This document shows, piece after piece, positions 35,147-45,082 of a DNA stretch of 64,000 bases (positions within the stretch are counted from its first letter, which is position 1; each line of letters opens with the position of its first letter). The translations under genes were made by a program, and so were the position numbers. Below the pieces are notes generated by a model, which had not been told where the DNA came from, made no database searches, and saw only the letters and a list, made by a program, of their open reading frames with translations. Source of the stretch: Hofstenia miamia (taxonomy: Eukaryota; Xenacoelomorpha; Acoela); contig SCFE01000056.1 in NCBI GenBank assembly GCA_004352715.1, forward strand, positions 423,684 through 487,683, written 5' to 3'.

Positions 35147-35398
35147 TTACGTATCGCTGTTGCGTCGATCGCATTTGATAGGTGGACAGACCAAAACAGG
35201 TTTTGACGCTCGTTCGAGGACGTTCTGAACAACACCGGAAAATAACCTTCGTCTTAGACCACCGTGGTGTTTTCCGGCCAGAATGATCATGTCAGCGGAA
35301 CGAGCTTGTGTTTCTTGGCAAATTAATTCAGCGATTTGTTCTTTGGATGTTGCTTGAACGGGGGAAACAAGTACTTGAGATGTTAAAAGACGATTTGC
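35147..35398 (-). CDS. Universal stress protein family, last exon (partial gene)
   Basis: The minus strand encodes 83 residues from an acceptor (TTGATTTAG|GCA, boundary 35398/35399) to a TAA at 35147-35149. An in-frame TAG lies in the acceptor itself, so upstream sequence must be spliced on. The residues show the C-terminal half of a Usp fold. SADMIILAG (exon residues 34-42) corresponds to aDliVvG, GGLRRRLFSGVVQNVL (46-61) to the helix after the nucleotide loop, and SKPVLVCPP (65-73) to the final strand (cPVLvV). Family members bind ATP or act in stress responses as dimers. Here the loop glycines of the usual G-2x-G-9x-G-S/T pattern are replaced. Upstream exons must lie to the right but I could not identify them. 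The exon is clearly more GC-rich than its surroundings. Confidence 0.85.
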   Translation of the reverse strand, partial: ANRLLTSQVLVSPVQATSKEQIAELICQETQARSADMIILAGKHHGGLRRRLFSGVVQNVLERASKPVLVCPPIKCDRRNSDT

Positions 35399-35635
35399 CT
35401 AAATCAAGAATATTCTTAATGCAGAATAAAAAATATATTTTATCTAGTGCTTAATAAATTTTAGAATCAATTAATTAAATTTCTGTTAACATGATTGATA
35501 AGTAAATAAACGTTTTTTTGCCAAATCTTTATTATGATCTACCAATTATTTTCGGAGGAAGCTTTAAGAGATTAATTAATCTTATAGTCAATGCTGATGA
35601 ACATGAAGACTATAAAACTCAAGTTACTTCCTAGA
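35399..35635. other. Probable intron of the stress protein gene
   Basis: AT-rich sequence upstream (minus-strand sense) of the last exon. Its other border is not identified. Confidence 0.4.
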
Positions 35636-35853
35636 ATATATATATATATATATATATATATNNNNNNNNNNNNNNNNNNNNNNNNNNNNNNNNNNNNNNN
35701 NNNNNNNNNNNNNNNNNNNNNNNNNNNNNNNNNNNNNNNNNNNNNNNNNNNNNNNNNNNNNNNNNNNNNNNNNNNNNNNNNNNNNNNNNNNNNNNNNNNN
35801 NNNNNNNNNNNNNNNNNNNNNNNNNNNNNNNNNNNNNNNNNNNNTATATATAT
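35636..35853. repeat. (TA)n microsatellite containing a 183-base gap
   Basis: TA repeats occupy 35636-35661 and 35845-35853, with Ns at 35662-35844. The true length of the repeat is unknown. Confidence 0.95.
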
Positions 35854-36520
35854 ATGGGGCGAATAAAGAGGAGGGGCGAGGGGCCCGGGCCCCTCTAAAA
35901 TAAGAATAGTTTGTTAAAGCTGTTACAAACCAAATTTTTTTATACCGAATAGGATGCATCAAATTTTTCTAATCAAATTCAATAATATGGGCGGACTTCA
36001 TCAACCTGCATCTTCTCCAAAATTACAAGAAACACTTCTGTGACTTCCGAAAACCCTGTACAATTTTTAGTAATTTTAAAATTTCATTGATTCTATGCAA
36101 ATATCTTCTACTTTTCTTAGTCCTACATCATTAAAAATGCACTAAAACTTTCTCATTTTTCGTGCACAATAATATCCTATAATTTGAAATATATAATGTA
36201 TTCAATTTAGTGCATATTTTCGTAACAAATTATTACCAAACGTTGTTTCTAAATATATTCCAATTTTGTTGAAAAATTTGATGCAATTTCACGCAATTGC
36301 TCACTATCAATATTACTACTTCGGGCTACAAGCAATGAAATAATTAAAATTTATAAAAAATTGCATATTTGCATTCTTGGAATCAGTAAATGATGGTAAA
36401 GTTCAAGCATAGTTTTCAATCTTAAAAATTCAATACTTTTTAATCAGCCGTAGTACCGAATTATACACTTAGCATTTTATCTTACATTGGGTCGCTCTAA
36501 AAATATTTCTATATCCGCCA

Positions 36521-36523
<3 letters not shown>
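35854..36523. mobile_element. Short hAT-like element inserted in a TA repeat
   Basis: The left end (GGGGCGAATAAAGAG near 35856, followed by a GGGGCCCGGGCCCC palindrome) and the right end, reversed (CAGTGGCGGATATAGAAA), match imperfectly, like degenerate hAT ends of the widespread CAGTGGCGGAT type. (TA)n sits on both sides, so an 8-base TATATATA target duplication would be invisible. No coding sequence inside. Confidence 0.5.

Positions 36524-36559
<36 letters not shown>
36524..36559. repeat. (TA)n microsatellite
   Basis: TA run directly right of the hAT-like element, probably the other half of the run at 35636-35853. Confidence 0.95.
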
Positions 36560-36562
<3 letters not shown>

Positions 36563-36898
36563 GGACTTGAGATGAACTTTTTATTTGAGTACGTGTATTA
36601 GAGTGAACTGCATCACATCTAAAGATTAAAATTTGTGTATTTATATCTGTGTAATATATCGAACATAATGGCTCAGCCTAAAAAGAATTGATTCAAAACG
36701 TAAAGAATTTTATTGCAGATGTATTAAAAAGTTTGGTTTCAAATGGGAAGAATTTGTAAATAATGACGGAGAAAATATTTTTGATTAAATCATGACTGGA
36801 TTTCAGATAATCTTAATCTCAAGTTTCCTATTAATAAATCTTTAAATTAATTTTTGAATATAAAGCCACACCAATTTGTTCTCAAATTATTTTTTAAA

Positions 36899-36932
36899 TG
36901 TATATATATATATATATATAAATATATATATC

Positions 36933-36959
<27 letters not shown>
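36899..36959. repeat. (TA)n microsatellite, slightly interrupted
   Basis: TA run of about 60 bases broken by AAATA and TCTA steps. Confidence 0.95.
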
Positions 36960-36964
<5 letters not shown>

Positions 36965-37326
36965 AGCTTTCTAATCAATGATTTATGTTGAATTTTTGTA
37001 AGGACGCATTGAATTTTCAAATTTCTATAAATTATTAAACGTGTACTTCATAAAATTACAGCTGTTTGAAAAGAGATATTTTTTGAATGTGTTCAAAGTT
37101 AAGCACAATAAAATTCTTAAGCTGTGCAATGAAAAATGAATAGAGCATGTTTATGCAAAATCCTTATATACTTATTGTATTCACAAATTATGATTATTGG
37201 AAAATAAATAATTCCAAATTGACAAAAAGCTAAATTTCTGTGAATATTTGTGACAATAATGATTGGAAATTGACTGGGATTTTTACAAAATAATATACCT
37301 ATGGTTGGACGAGTTTAATTTAAAAG

Positions 37327-37539
37327 TCAACAGTAGACATAAGTACTTAGGGTGTAAAACATAAGCGCAATCAAATCATAACATTGTGATCTTTGTTTGA
37401 TGTCTAAGCAAACTTGAAGTCTGCCATCTGGCTTGCAGAAGATTTTAGAAATGATTTGTAGACTCAGATCTAACATGTTCACTTGATTCAGTTTTATGAA
37501 AAACTGGCATAGGAAATTCCAAGCTAACGTAAAAACCAA
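37327..37539 (-). pseudogene. Possible LTR-retrotransposon reverse transcriptase fragment
   Basis: In a 70-codon minus-strand frame, IFCKPDGRLQVCLDIKQRS resembles the first reverse-transcriptase motif of Ty3/gypsy-type elements (KPDGKLR-CLD-R-LN). The preceding residues fit the usual upstream segment weakly. No other Pol motif is nearby, so it is a short relic at best. Confidence 0.4.
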
Positions 37540-37559
37540 AGTGATATATATATATATAT

Positions 37560-39190
37560 TCTTAACTGAAAAACCAGGCTTATTTCAAATTGACTTTACA
37601 AAGTAAATATTATGAGACTTATGATACTTGTATTAGAATTAATTATTGACTACAACTTTTTACAAATCAAAAGCTCATTTTCTACATAATAATTCAAGTA
37701 GTAAAAACGGATAGTTCGAGATTTCATTGTACGAAGGAATAAAATTCGTTAATATACAATGCCAATAGTATGAAGATTGAGCTAATAAAAAATGAGTTAA
37801 TCCCAGAAGGGAAGGAGAAAGCAGCATACAGAGAGTTCTAGAACTAACTATTAATTGATAAATTATTAATTAATGGAGAACAGCAACAGAAAACAGCTGA
37901 GTTCAACATACAGACAGCGTCAATAGTTGAGGAAAAGATAGACTATGTATCAATAGCAGACATAATATTTACGAAATTGCTGAAAATTATAGCAAATATA
38001 ATACTTGAAATTATTAAGTAAAAATCACATCTTTAAATTCACCTCACTAAGTTGGAAGAAACTCTAGATTATTCTAGACATAAATGAACTTACATGACCT
38101 AGTAAATCATATATAGGAGTAATGTTGTTCCCTATAAGTAAAGTATATTCATAATTTCAAACTCGTTGTATATTTACAATTCCTTACTAAAGGAATTTAC
38201 ATCAGAATGACATTTTTTATCAGTACATTTAAACGAGCAACTTGGGTGTCATACATTTTAAGCAAAAACTCTTAATTTATTTTTTTAAATTCAACATGAA
38301 TGTACGGATTTCAGACGGTGAGATGCTTAAAATATTATTCTCGCTTCAATTTTTTTTATTATGTAATATGTATTGACATATTTTGATTTTTAAAAATCAT
38401 GCATTTAAGAAAATAATATGAACTATTTGGTAGAAATGAAATTGGGAATTAGTTAATGTAAAGTCATTCTCTATCATCATACCCCGAACATTTTATTCCT
38501 ATTACAGAAAGTAGCAGTTTGATTCTAGAAGTAGTGTGAATTAAAAACATAGGATGGTCCATTTCTAAATCAAGTACTTAGTACTATTAATTGTTTTTTT
38601 GAATATTTTCTCCATCAATATTAATAAAAGTGCAATGATCATTATTTGGATAAATGCTATTGGATTTTCAGAGTGATATGTATAAATTTAGAAATTAAAA
38701 ATCTCTAGTCTGATATTCATCCTATACTGCCAAAGTCACTTAAAAAATACAAAAAATGATATCTTCATTTTTGAACGCTTCTCTCCAAATCTATTAAGAA
38801 AATTGTAGATCTTGGGATATTGACTTATATATTGGTGAAAGTGCGACCATGTAGTGGTGAAAATTTGCTTAAAATTTTTTCATGTGCTGAAAGTTCTTGA
38901 GGTCTAAACTATTTCTCAATGAAAATTCCAATTTTTAAAAAAATTTCAAATTCTCCAAATGTTATAAGATCCACGACAGCCAAAACTAATCTCAATGATT
39001 TCTATATCTTTAGATAGAATATCCAAGCTCTGTCAAGGCCCAACTTCATTCCTAAGACATGAATAAAAGACGAGACTCCTCTACCCTGTGATGAGTATGC
39101 AGATTTTGAATAATTTTTAAATAATTCTTGCGAATTGAAGGTAAAACAGATACTAGAATAATTTAAAACATGATGTACATTTGAATCAAT
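37560..39190. other. AT-rich intergenic or intronic
   Basis: Nothing convincing. A 38-base minus-strand segment near 38098-38135 has both an acceptor (TTTACTTATAG) and a GTAAGT donor, but it is too short to interpret. Confidence 0.4.
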
Positions 39191-39385
39191 TTAACACTAG
39201 AAGTACCATTGCTCCTTGAGATTCATTTTACATGTAGCATTTAAATTAAAAAATTATGTAATAAATGAAAAAAATTTTACTTATGGAAATTCAAATAGAT
39301 TATCGATATTTCCTAATGAATTCAACGCAAGTAAACAAAATTTTAATTTGAATCAATTTGACACATTTGGTACTTCTAGTGTTAA
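39191..39385. mobile_element. piggyBac-like miniature element (187 bases between TTAA sites)
   Basis: TTAA at 39191-39194 is followed by CACTAGAAGTACCA. The right end is TGGTACTTCTAGTG followed by TTAA at 39382-39385. This gives a perfect 14-base inverted repeat and an exact TTAA target duplication. There is no transposase, only AT-rich filler. The first eight bases match the ends of the element at 33065-33425, suggesting related transposases. Confidence 0.85.
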
Positions 39386-42300
39386 GCTTCTTATTTAAAT
39401 TTAATAATCGATTCAATGTAATGATTTTCCAAACCTAGCAATTTATGTCAAAGATTAAGGTTTGCCACATCATTCCAAACCCACGTATAAACTTTTTTTT
39501 GAATTTAATACAACGTTAGGTAATACAATCATTTTGAAATTTTTTTGCTAAATAAACTGGAGCTGTTCCATTTACTCTGTGCAAGGCACGCGCCTCAATT
39601 AGTTTGACAGGTCAATGTACAAATATAGAATCAGTTAATGTATTAATACTTATATTTACATGAACACAAGCTATAGAGAGAATTCAATGAAAATTTGTAA
39701 ATCTTTTCATGTACGTTCGAATGGGCTTGGAAAATTGGTTCGTCCGTTTAAATGGACACTAGACGACGTAAGCTTAAAATCTAAGAGAAGAAAAACGACA
39801 AATGATGGAATGTCAAATAGTTGAGCAACTGAAATCATAGTTTATTAAAATTACTACTCTAATATAGTTAGTACCTTGATTTTTTTGATAGATTTAAAAT
39901 TCTGTTTTGCATGTTCATTCTAGAATGGCAAATGATATATTGCATTTTTGAAACGTTACGTTAATGATTTACCGAATTTCGAATTTACACGAGCTAATAT
40001 ATTCCGCTTTTAACTGGATAAACATCAAGTACACGTTAAATTTCAGAGTTGGCATCAATGAATAAATCTTTCAAACGACCGATCTAGATTTTTCTAAACA
40101 TTCCAGAATTAAAGCACGTTGAAAATCATTAATCTTGATAGTGGAATTTATAATAAAGACGACGTGAACGCACATAAACACTTTCACTACAATACGATAT
40201 GCACACCTTGGAATAAAATTTCTGCAAGTATCCTTGAAGCAAAAAAGTAAATGATTTAGAAAAATAGTGAAGCAGTTTATCTATATTTAACATCTTCATG
40301 AGAACAATTTTGTGCTATGCTCTACAATATGCTATACTGTACATCTACAAGGACTGTTAAAGTTAAATTATTATTATCCAAAAACTTAAAATAGTTTGTA
40401 GTTGTTAGAATTTAATTGATGGTTCCATAATTTGCATGTACTGACAACGTTTCACGACATCAAATTTCGACCCCAACCAATCCACGATATTTGCTGTGCA
40501 GATCTCCGTGGAGTTTCACGCTTTCTCACAACACTGAAATGCAAATCATATAATGAATTCATGTGCTAGCCATTCATATTGGTTTTTTACCAAATTTATG
40601 AAATTTTATATGTATATGTACATGAAACAACTACATATGTGTACATAATATAATGAAAAGAAACCCTGATATAATTCAAATATAATGTGTAAAAAATTGC
40701 AACAAAAATGTTATTGCTGTCTTCCTACAAATCAAAGTGATTCTTAAAGTCATCTTTAGACACCACCTTTGTTTTTTATTCTGCTGAAGAACTAATCTGA
40801 TTGATCCCGATTTTTGAAAACAATTTTAATTGACAAATTGCCAATTTTTTGAGCTGGTTTGATGCAGCTAAGTATTTTTAGGACCCATGAGCAATAATAA
40901 TAATTTCCTTCGCACGTCATTGGCCAATACTATAGAATGCTTTTTGCTTTGATTTTGGAAATCAATAACAAACTACTTTTATCAACTGCCTTTACTTGAT
41001 ACTGTAATGGAGTTTTGAGTTGCGGTACTACCCTCACAAATCTCTATTAACATTAAACCCATGGGGCGAGATTTCATCTCCACCCCGCCCACGGAGTACA
41101 CGAGGATGCCCACCTAACTGGACAAGCCTATGAAATGCATTAAGATTTATTTGTCTAGTTGACATTGGTATTAATTTGTTTCAAAAAATGCAATCGGGAT
41201 ACTGCTTTTTATAATTGACTTTATTGTCTAAATTGATTATTGAAACATTTCCAGTGGGCTTTTAGCAAAAACAAAATTAAAATAATAATTGATATGAATT
41301 AAAACTAGTGATGCATGCAATTCCGTCTTTCAAAATATAATAGAGTACTCTGAAATTTCTTCCTGTCCAATTGAGCCGCATTGACATAGTGACATTAATT
41401 CCATCGCTTCTCAACATCTTGGCTTCCTAAAACAATTCATGCCTTCCTACAAGTTCGATAAATTGGCCATTTGCAATCTCTTTATATTTTATGCAGTAAA
41501 TTTGTAAATTACGAGAAAGATACTGAAAATATTTGAAATAAATATCACTTCCCTCTAAATGTAAGAATTGTACAAAATTCTTCGAAATTGTCAAGCACGC
41601 CTGGTTGACAAAATGTATTTCAGAATTGTGCATGTTGCCCCAAAACAATCTAACAATTCGTGAGCAGAAACTAATAGCAATAATAGGAAATTTCTAAAAA
41701 AATGTATATTAAAGATGTTGTAGAGCTTTTAGAAAACTTCTAGATAATATATGATATTTATTTAAGCAATATTCAAATTTACTAGAAGCTGAAGATCTTT
41801 AATAGAAATCTAAGAACTTCTAGAAGTATTCTAAAAGTTAATATTATTATATTATATGCATGAATGGTAATTAGTACTAACAATAAGAGCAGATGATGAA
41901 TAAATTATTTCAAATGCTATTTCAATTGTTAATTTAATTCATAATGAGTTCATTGAGAAAGACATTCTTTAGATTCAATCTTCAATAATTGTCACCTTTA
42001 AATAAATGATTTTGGTACTTTGATTAGCTAAACAAATAGTTTTTATATCAATAAAATTAAAAATCATTTTCTTACAGTCCTGTAAATATAAGACTTTATG
42101 TGGAGTTGAAATATTCTTGACTTTGCGGAAATATATAATGGGATCGAATGCTTTGCACTGTATATATGCAAATTAAAACTCAAATAAAATCGAAGTGAAC
42201 AAAAAGCTGTTTATTGATACATCGAAATTGTGTTATTAACTCAATATTTACAAGGAAAACACCATACAGACTTAGCTTTATTAAATTGGACACTTCCAAC

Positions 42301-42538
42301 AAACGAAATATCAATTTAGCTGTCTCCTATACATCTGGCAAAGAAAGCATCAATAATTTTCCTGATTCACTCAGCTAAACTAAATAACAGAATCTTAATA
42401 GCAATATTTTAGTTTCTATTGCTATATAGTTATATGCAGTACACATTTAGGAGTATACCAATCGGCGAAATATACATATTTGATGTAAATCTGTGTCCAA
42501 TTTAGGTGAAAGCAAGACCCATATGCATTAGGCTAAAG
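39386..42538. other. Intergenic or intronic, few signals
   Basis: Contains the small candidate exon at 40452-40533 and a GC-rich hairpin near 41060-41095 (GGGGCGAGAT-TTC-ATCTCCACCCC). Otherwise AT-rich with no recognised gene. It could include introns of the stress protein gene. Confidence 0.4.
40452..40533 (-). other. Candidate 3' terminal exon, 27 codons, unknown gene
   Basis: The minus strand has TGATTTGCATTTCAG followed by an open segment reading VVRKRETPRRSAQQISWIGW and then GRNLMS-stop. It is more GC-rich than its neighbours and begins one base out of phase after the acceptor. The other two frames close quickly. I know no family with this tail and see no preceding exon. Confidence 0.22.
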
Positions 42539-42862
42539 CAGCGGACCTCAACCTGTCGGTCGCGACCCCTTCGGGATCCAATGACAATTTGCCAGAGATC
42601 GTCTAGTTCATTGCAATTATGCAATTGTTTTTCAATAAATAAAGTCAAATTTTGCATGTTATTAAAAGCTTGAATTTTTGCTTTGAAATGGAAAAGACGT
42701 TTAAAATTATGCCAAAACTGTCCAAATAGCTTAAATATTGAGAAAGGTGTCGACAATTTTAGTTTAGAAAATTTATGATAGGACAATAATATTTAGATGG
42801 GGTCACCACCACATTGGAAATAGTATTGAGGGGTCACAATCCAAGAAGGATGAGAACCAATG
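42539..42862. mobile_element. hAT element with SPIN/Charlie-like ends, 324 bases, non-autonomous
   Basis: Left end CAGCGGACCTCAACCTGTCG followed by GTCGCGACCCCTTCGGG. Right end GGGGTCACCACCACATTGG, later AGGGGTCACA and GGATGAGAACCAATG. The reversed right end (CATTGGTTCTCATCC) pairs with the left end. The flanks GGCTAAAG (42531-42538) and GGCTAGAG (42863-42870) form an 8-base target duplication with one mismatch, as hAT elements make. The end sequences, including GTCGCGACCCC and GGGGTCACCAC-ACAT, closely recall SPIN-group hAT elements known from vertebrates and some invertebrates. The middle is AT-rich and noncoding. Confidence 0.85.
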
Positions 42863-42870
42863 GGCTAGAG

Positions 42871-44616
42871 CTTGTCGCGAGTATAGGGCACCTGGCATGG
42901 TTATTGTTTACAATGACATGATTATCATATACCCTTCTAAACCGTGAAAAGCAGAAATATTGGATACCGAGCTCTTTCGGAGACATTTAAGAGTTGAAAA
43001 TTATGAAATGCCGACTATGGGGTCGTATGATAAAATTATTGTGCATAACCTGTCGTCTTTACTTATAAGTTATTTACATTTCAAGAACAGTCTTGAGGGC
43101 ATAATGAAAAAGTGTGGCATACGAAATAAACCTCATAGTTCAAACATTTCTCATTGATTAATTTTGAAATTGAAATAATTTATTCAAAAAAGGTCTAAAT
43201 TGGAAATGAGCTTTCTAAATTGTCATGCGGGTTTTAGTCGTTCGGTCTTTGAAGTCGGCGTCTCATTTCTAACTCTGGTACACACACATCATATCATGTC
43301 ACAACTTAAAATATGATATTTGTCAAATAGGTAATCTTGAATATAATTGTACCGGTATTGGGACTTTTATAAATTAGTAAATGCGGCCAAGTTTTTCGAC
43401 TCGCCTTTGGTTCTTTTCAAGGTGGTAAAGAGCTCTAGTTACACATGTGCTCAAATCCCTGAAAGTAGAACTATAATATAACCATTAGAAAATTTACAGG
43501 ACAAAATATGCAATATTTGTATTGAATAAATATATAATGTATAATAAAATTCAATCGCAACGATAGAACGCTAGAGAATTCTTGACTCATGTTTTGACCT
43601 TATCAAAGACAGTACAGTCATTGTGTAAATAGTGAAAAAAGAAAGACTGAAATTGCGTACTGTGCTCTAATCTATTTATACATTACAATTACAATTTTCA
43701 AGAATATAAACAGATGCAGTGCTATTGCTGGTCATTGATGGACGAGTCGGGTCGGATCGCGGGTCATTCATTAGACATGTTGGTTAGGGGGGTGGCTCAA
43801 AACATTCCTCCGTTTCCGATTTTAGCTGTATATACAGAATGTGTATATAGTCACATCTATATTGACAAAATTGTTTTGAAAAACTTCATAGTTTTCCTAT
43901 AACATGTAAACATTCCCATCATCCTCTTAATTTAATCTTTTACTTTTAAATTAAAGACTGAAGGACTGTTCGACTTTGGGATGAGAATAATTTGAATGTT
44001 GACATTAAAACTGCAAGCGAGGTATTGTGGTACTTGAAACTCAGCTCAAGTGCCGAGCTTAATGTACATGCAAAACATGCACTCTGTGCTCTGAATATTG
44101 TTGTCACAGTCGGTTCACTCCCATATTTTAACTTTTATACATAGTTTTACAACAAGCGAACAAATAATTAAAGTGTCACAAAGATGAATGTTAAAATGGG
44201 GCCCTTTGATTTTGTGGAACGTATAAAGAGTGAATATAATACTTATTTATTTAGGGAAGAGGTCCAAACAACCAGTTTAGCTCCAAATGTTTGCATACGC
44301 TTAATAAATTTATTTGCATAAATATATTTGAAGAAATGGGCAGAATCCAAATGAGGCAAAGCTTTTCGTATTTGCGTAAAAAATACGCCTTTAACGTAAA
44401 ATTCGCCTTCGCGAATTTATTCCGAATGTAAAAGTTAACAATTGGGTTTACGGTCATGTTAACGTAAAATTCCATTTCTAAACGATGTTTACATTCGTAT
44501 TCTGTAAAGACCAATGGTATCACATAACAATGTAAGACATTTTCATAACTAGGTGTACAAAGTATATTGATGTTCGTAACAAGAATCTATAACATATTTA
44601 AAAAGTAGGATCATAT
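42871..44616. other. Intergenic, with a GGGTCGG-like patch at 43738-43768
   Basis: The patch (GAGTCGGGTCGGATCGCGGG) belongs to the same word family as 51554-51600 and 61050-61435. No gene recognised. Confidence 0.45.
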
Positions 44617-44836
44617 CAGAGGCGTACCCAGGATTTTCTGACGGGGGACATCATTGTCTTTACCAAAAAATTTTTGAAAATATTGAGTAAATAGACCTTA
44701 AAAAATGCATTTCACGATCCTAGATTTTAAATTTTTCAATTTTTTACAAAAAATTTTTTGATTTATCCAGTCTAAATTAAATTTAGAAATCTGACGGGGA
44801 CGACATTCCACTATGTCCCCCCTGGGTACGCCACTG
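44617..44836. mobile_element. Short hAT-like element, family copy 1 (220 bases)
   Basis: Ends CAGAGGCGTACCCAGG and (reversed) CAGTGGCGTACCCAGG match at 15 of 16 bases. The flanks GATCATAT (44609-44616) and GATCATTT (44837-44844) form an 8-base target duplication with one mismatch. Internal GACGGGGGACA near both ends forms a second inverted pair. No coding sequence. Confidence 0.88.
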
Positions 44837-45064
44837 GATCATTTGAGTACTAGAAATTCGAGTCGAATTTTAATCGAGGTGCAAAAACTCAGCACGGCAT
44901 TTTCAGTACTTAAAACCAACTAGATATTAGTTTGAACGGCAACTATTTATCTCTTATTTTGCTTGTAAAGTCGAAGAATTAATAGACCTTCCGTCATTTC
45001 TCGCAAGTTGTCATCCATCACGCTTAGATCCTCTTATTCAGTTCAACATGTTGTATTTCAGTCG

Positions 45065-45082
45065 TATATATATATATATATA
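45065..45082. repeat. (TA)n microsatellite
   Basis: Short pure TA run. Confidence 0.9.

Noticed and set aside
35591-35962. Frames across the TA microsatellite and gap
   Set aside because: Ile-Tyr repeats from (TA)n joined by Ns; not protein coding.
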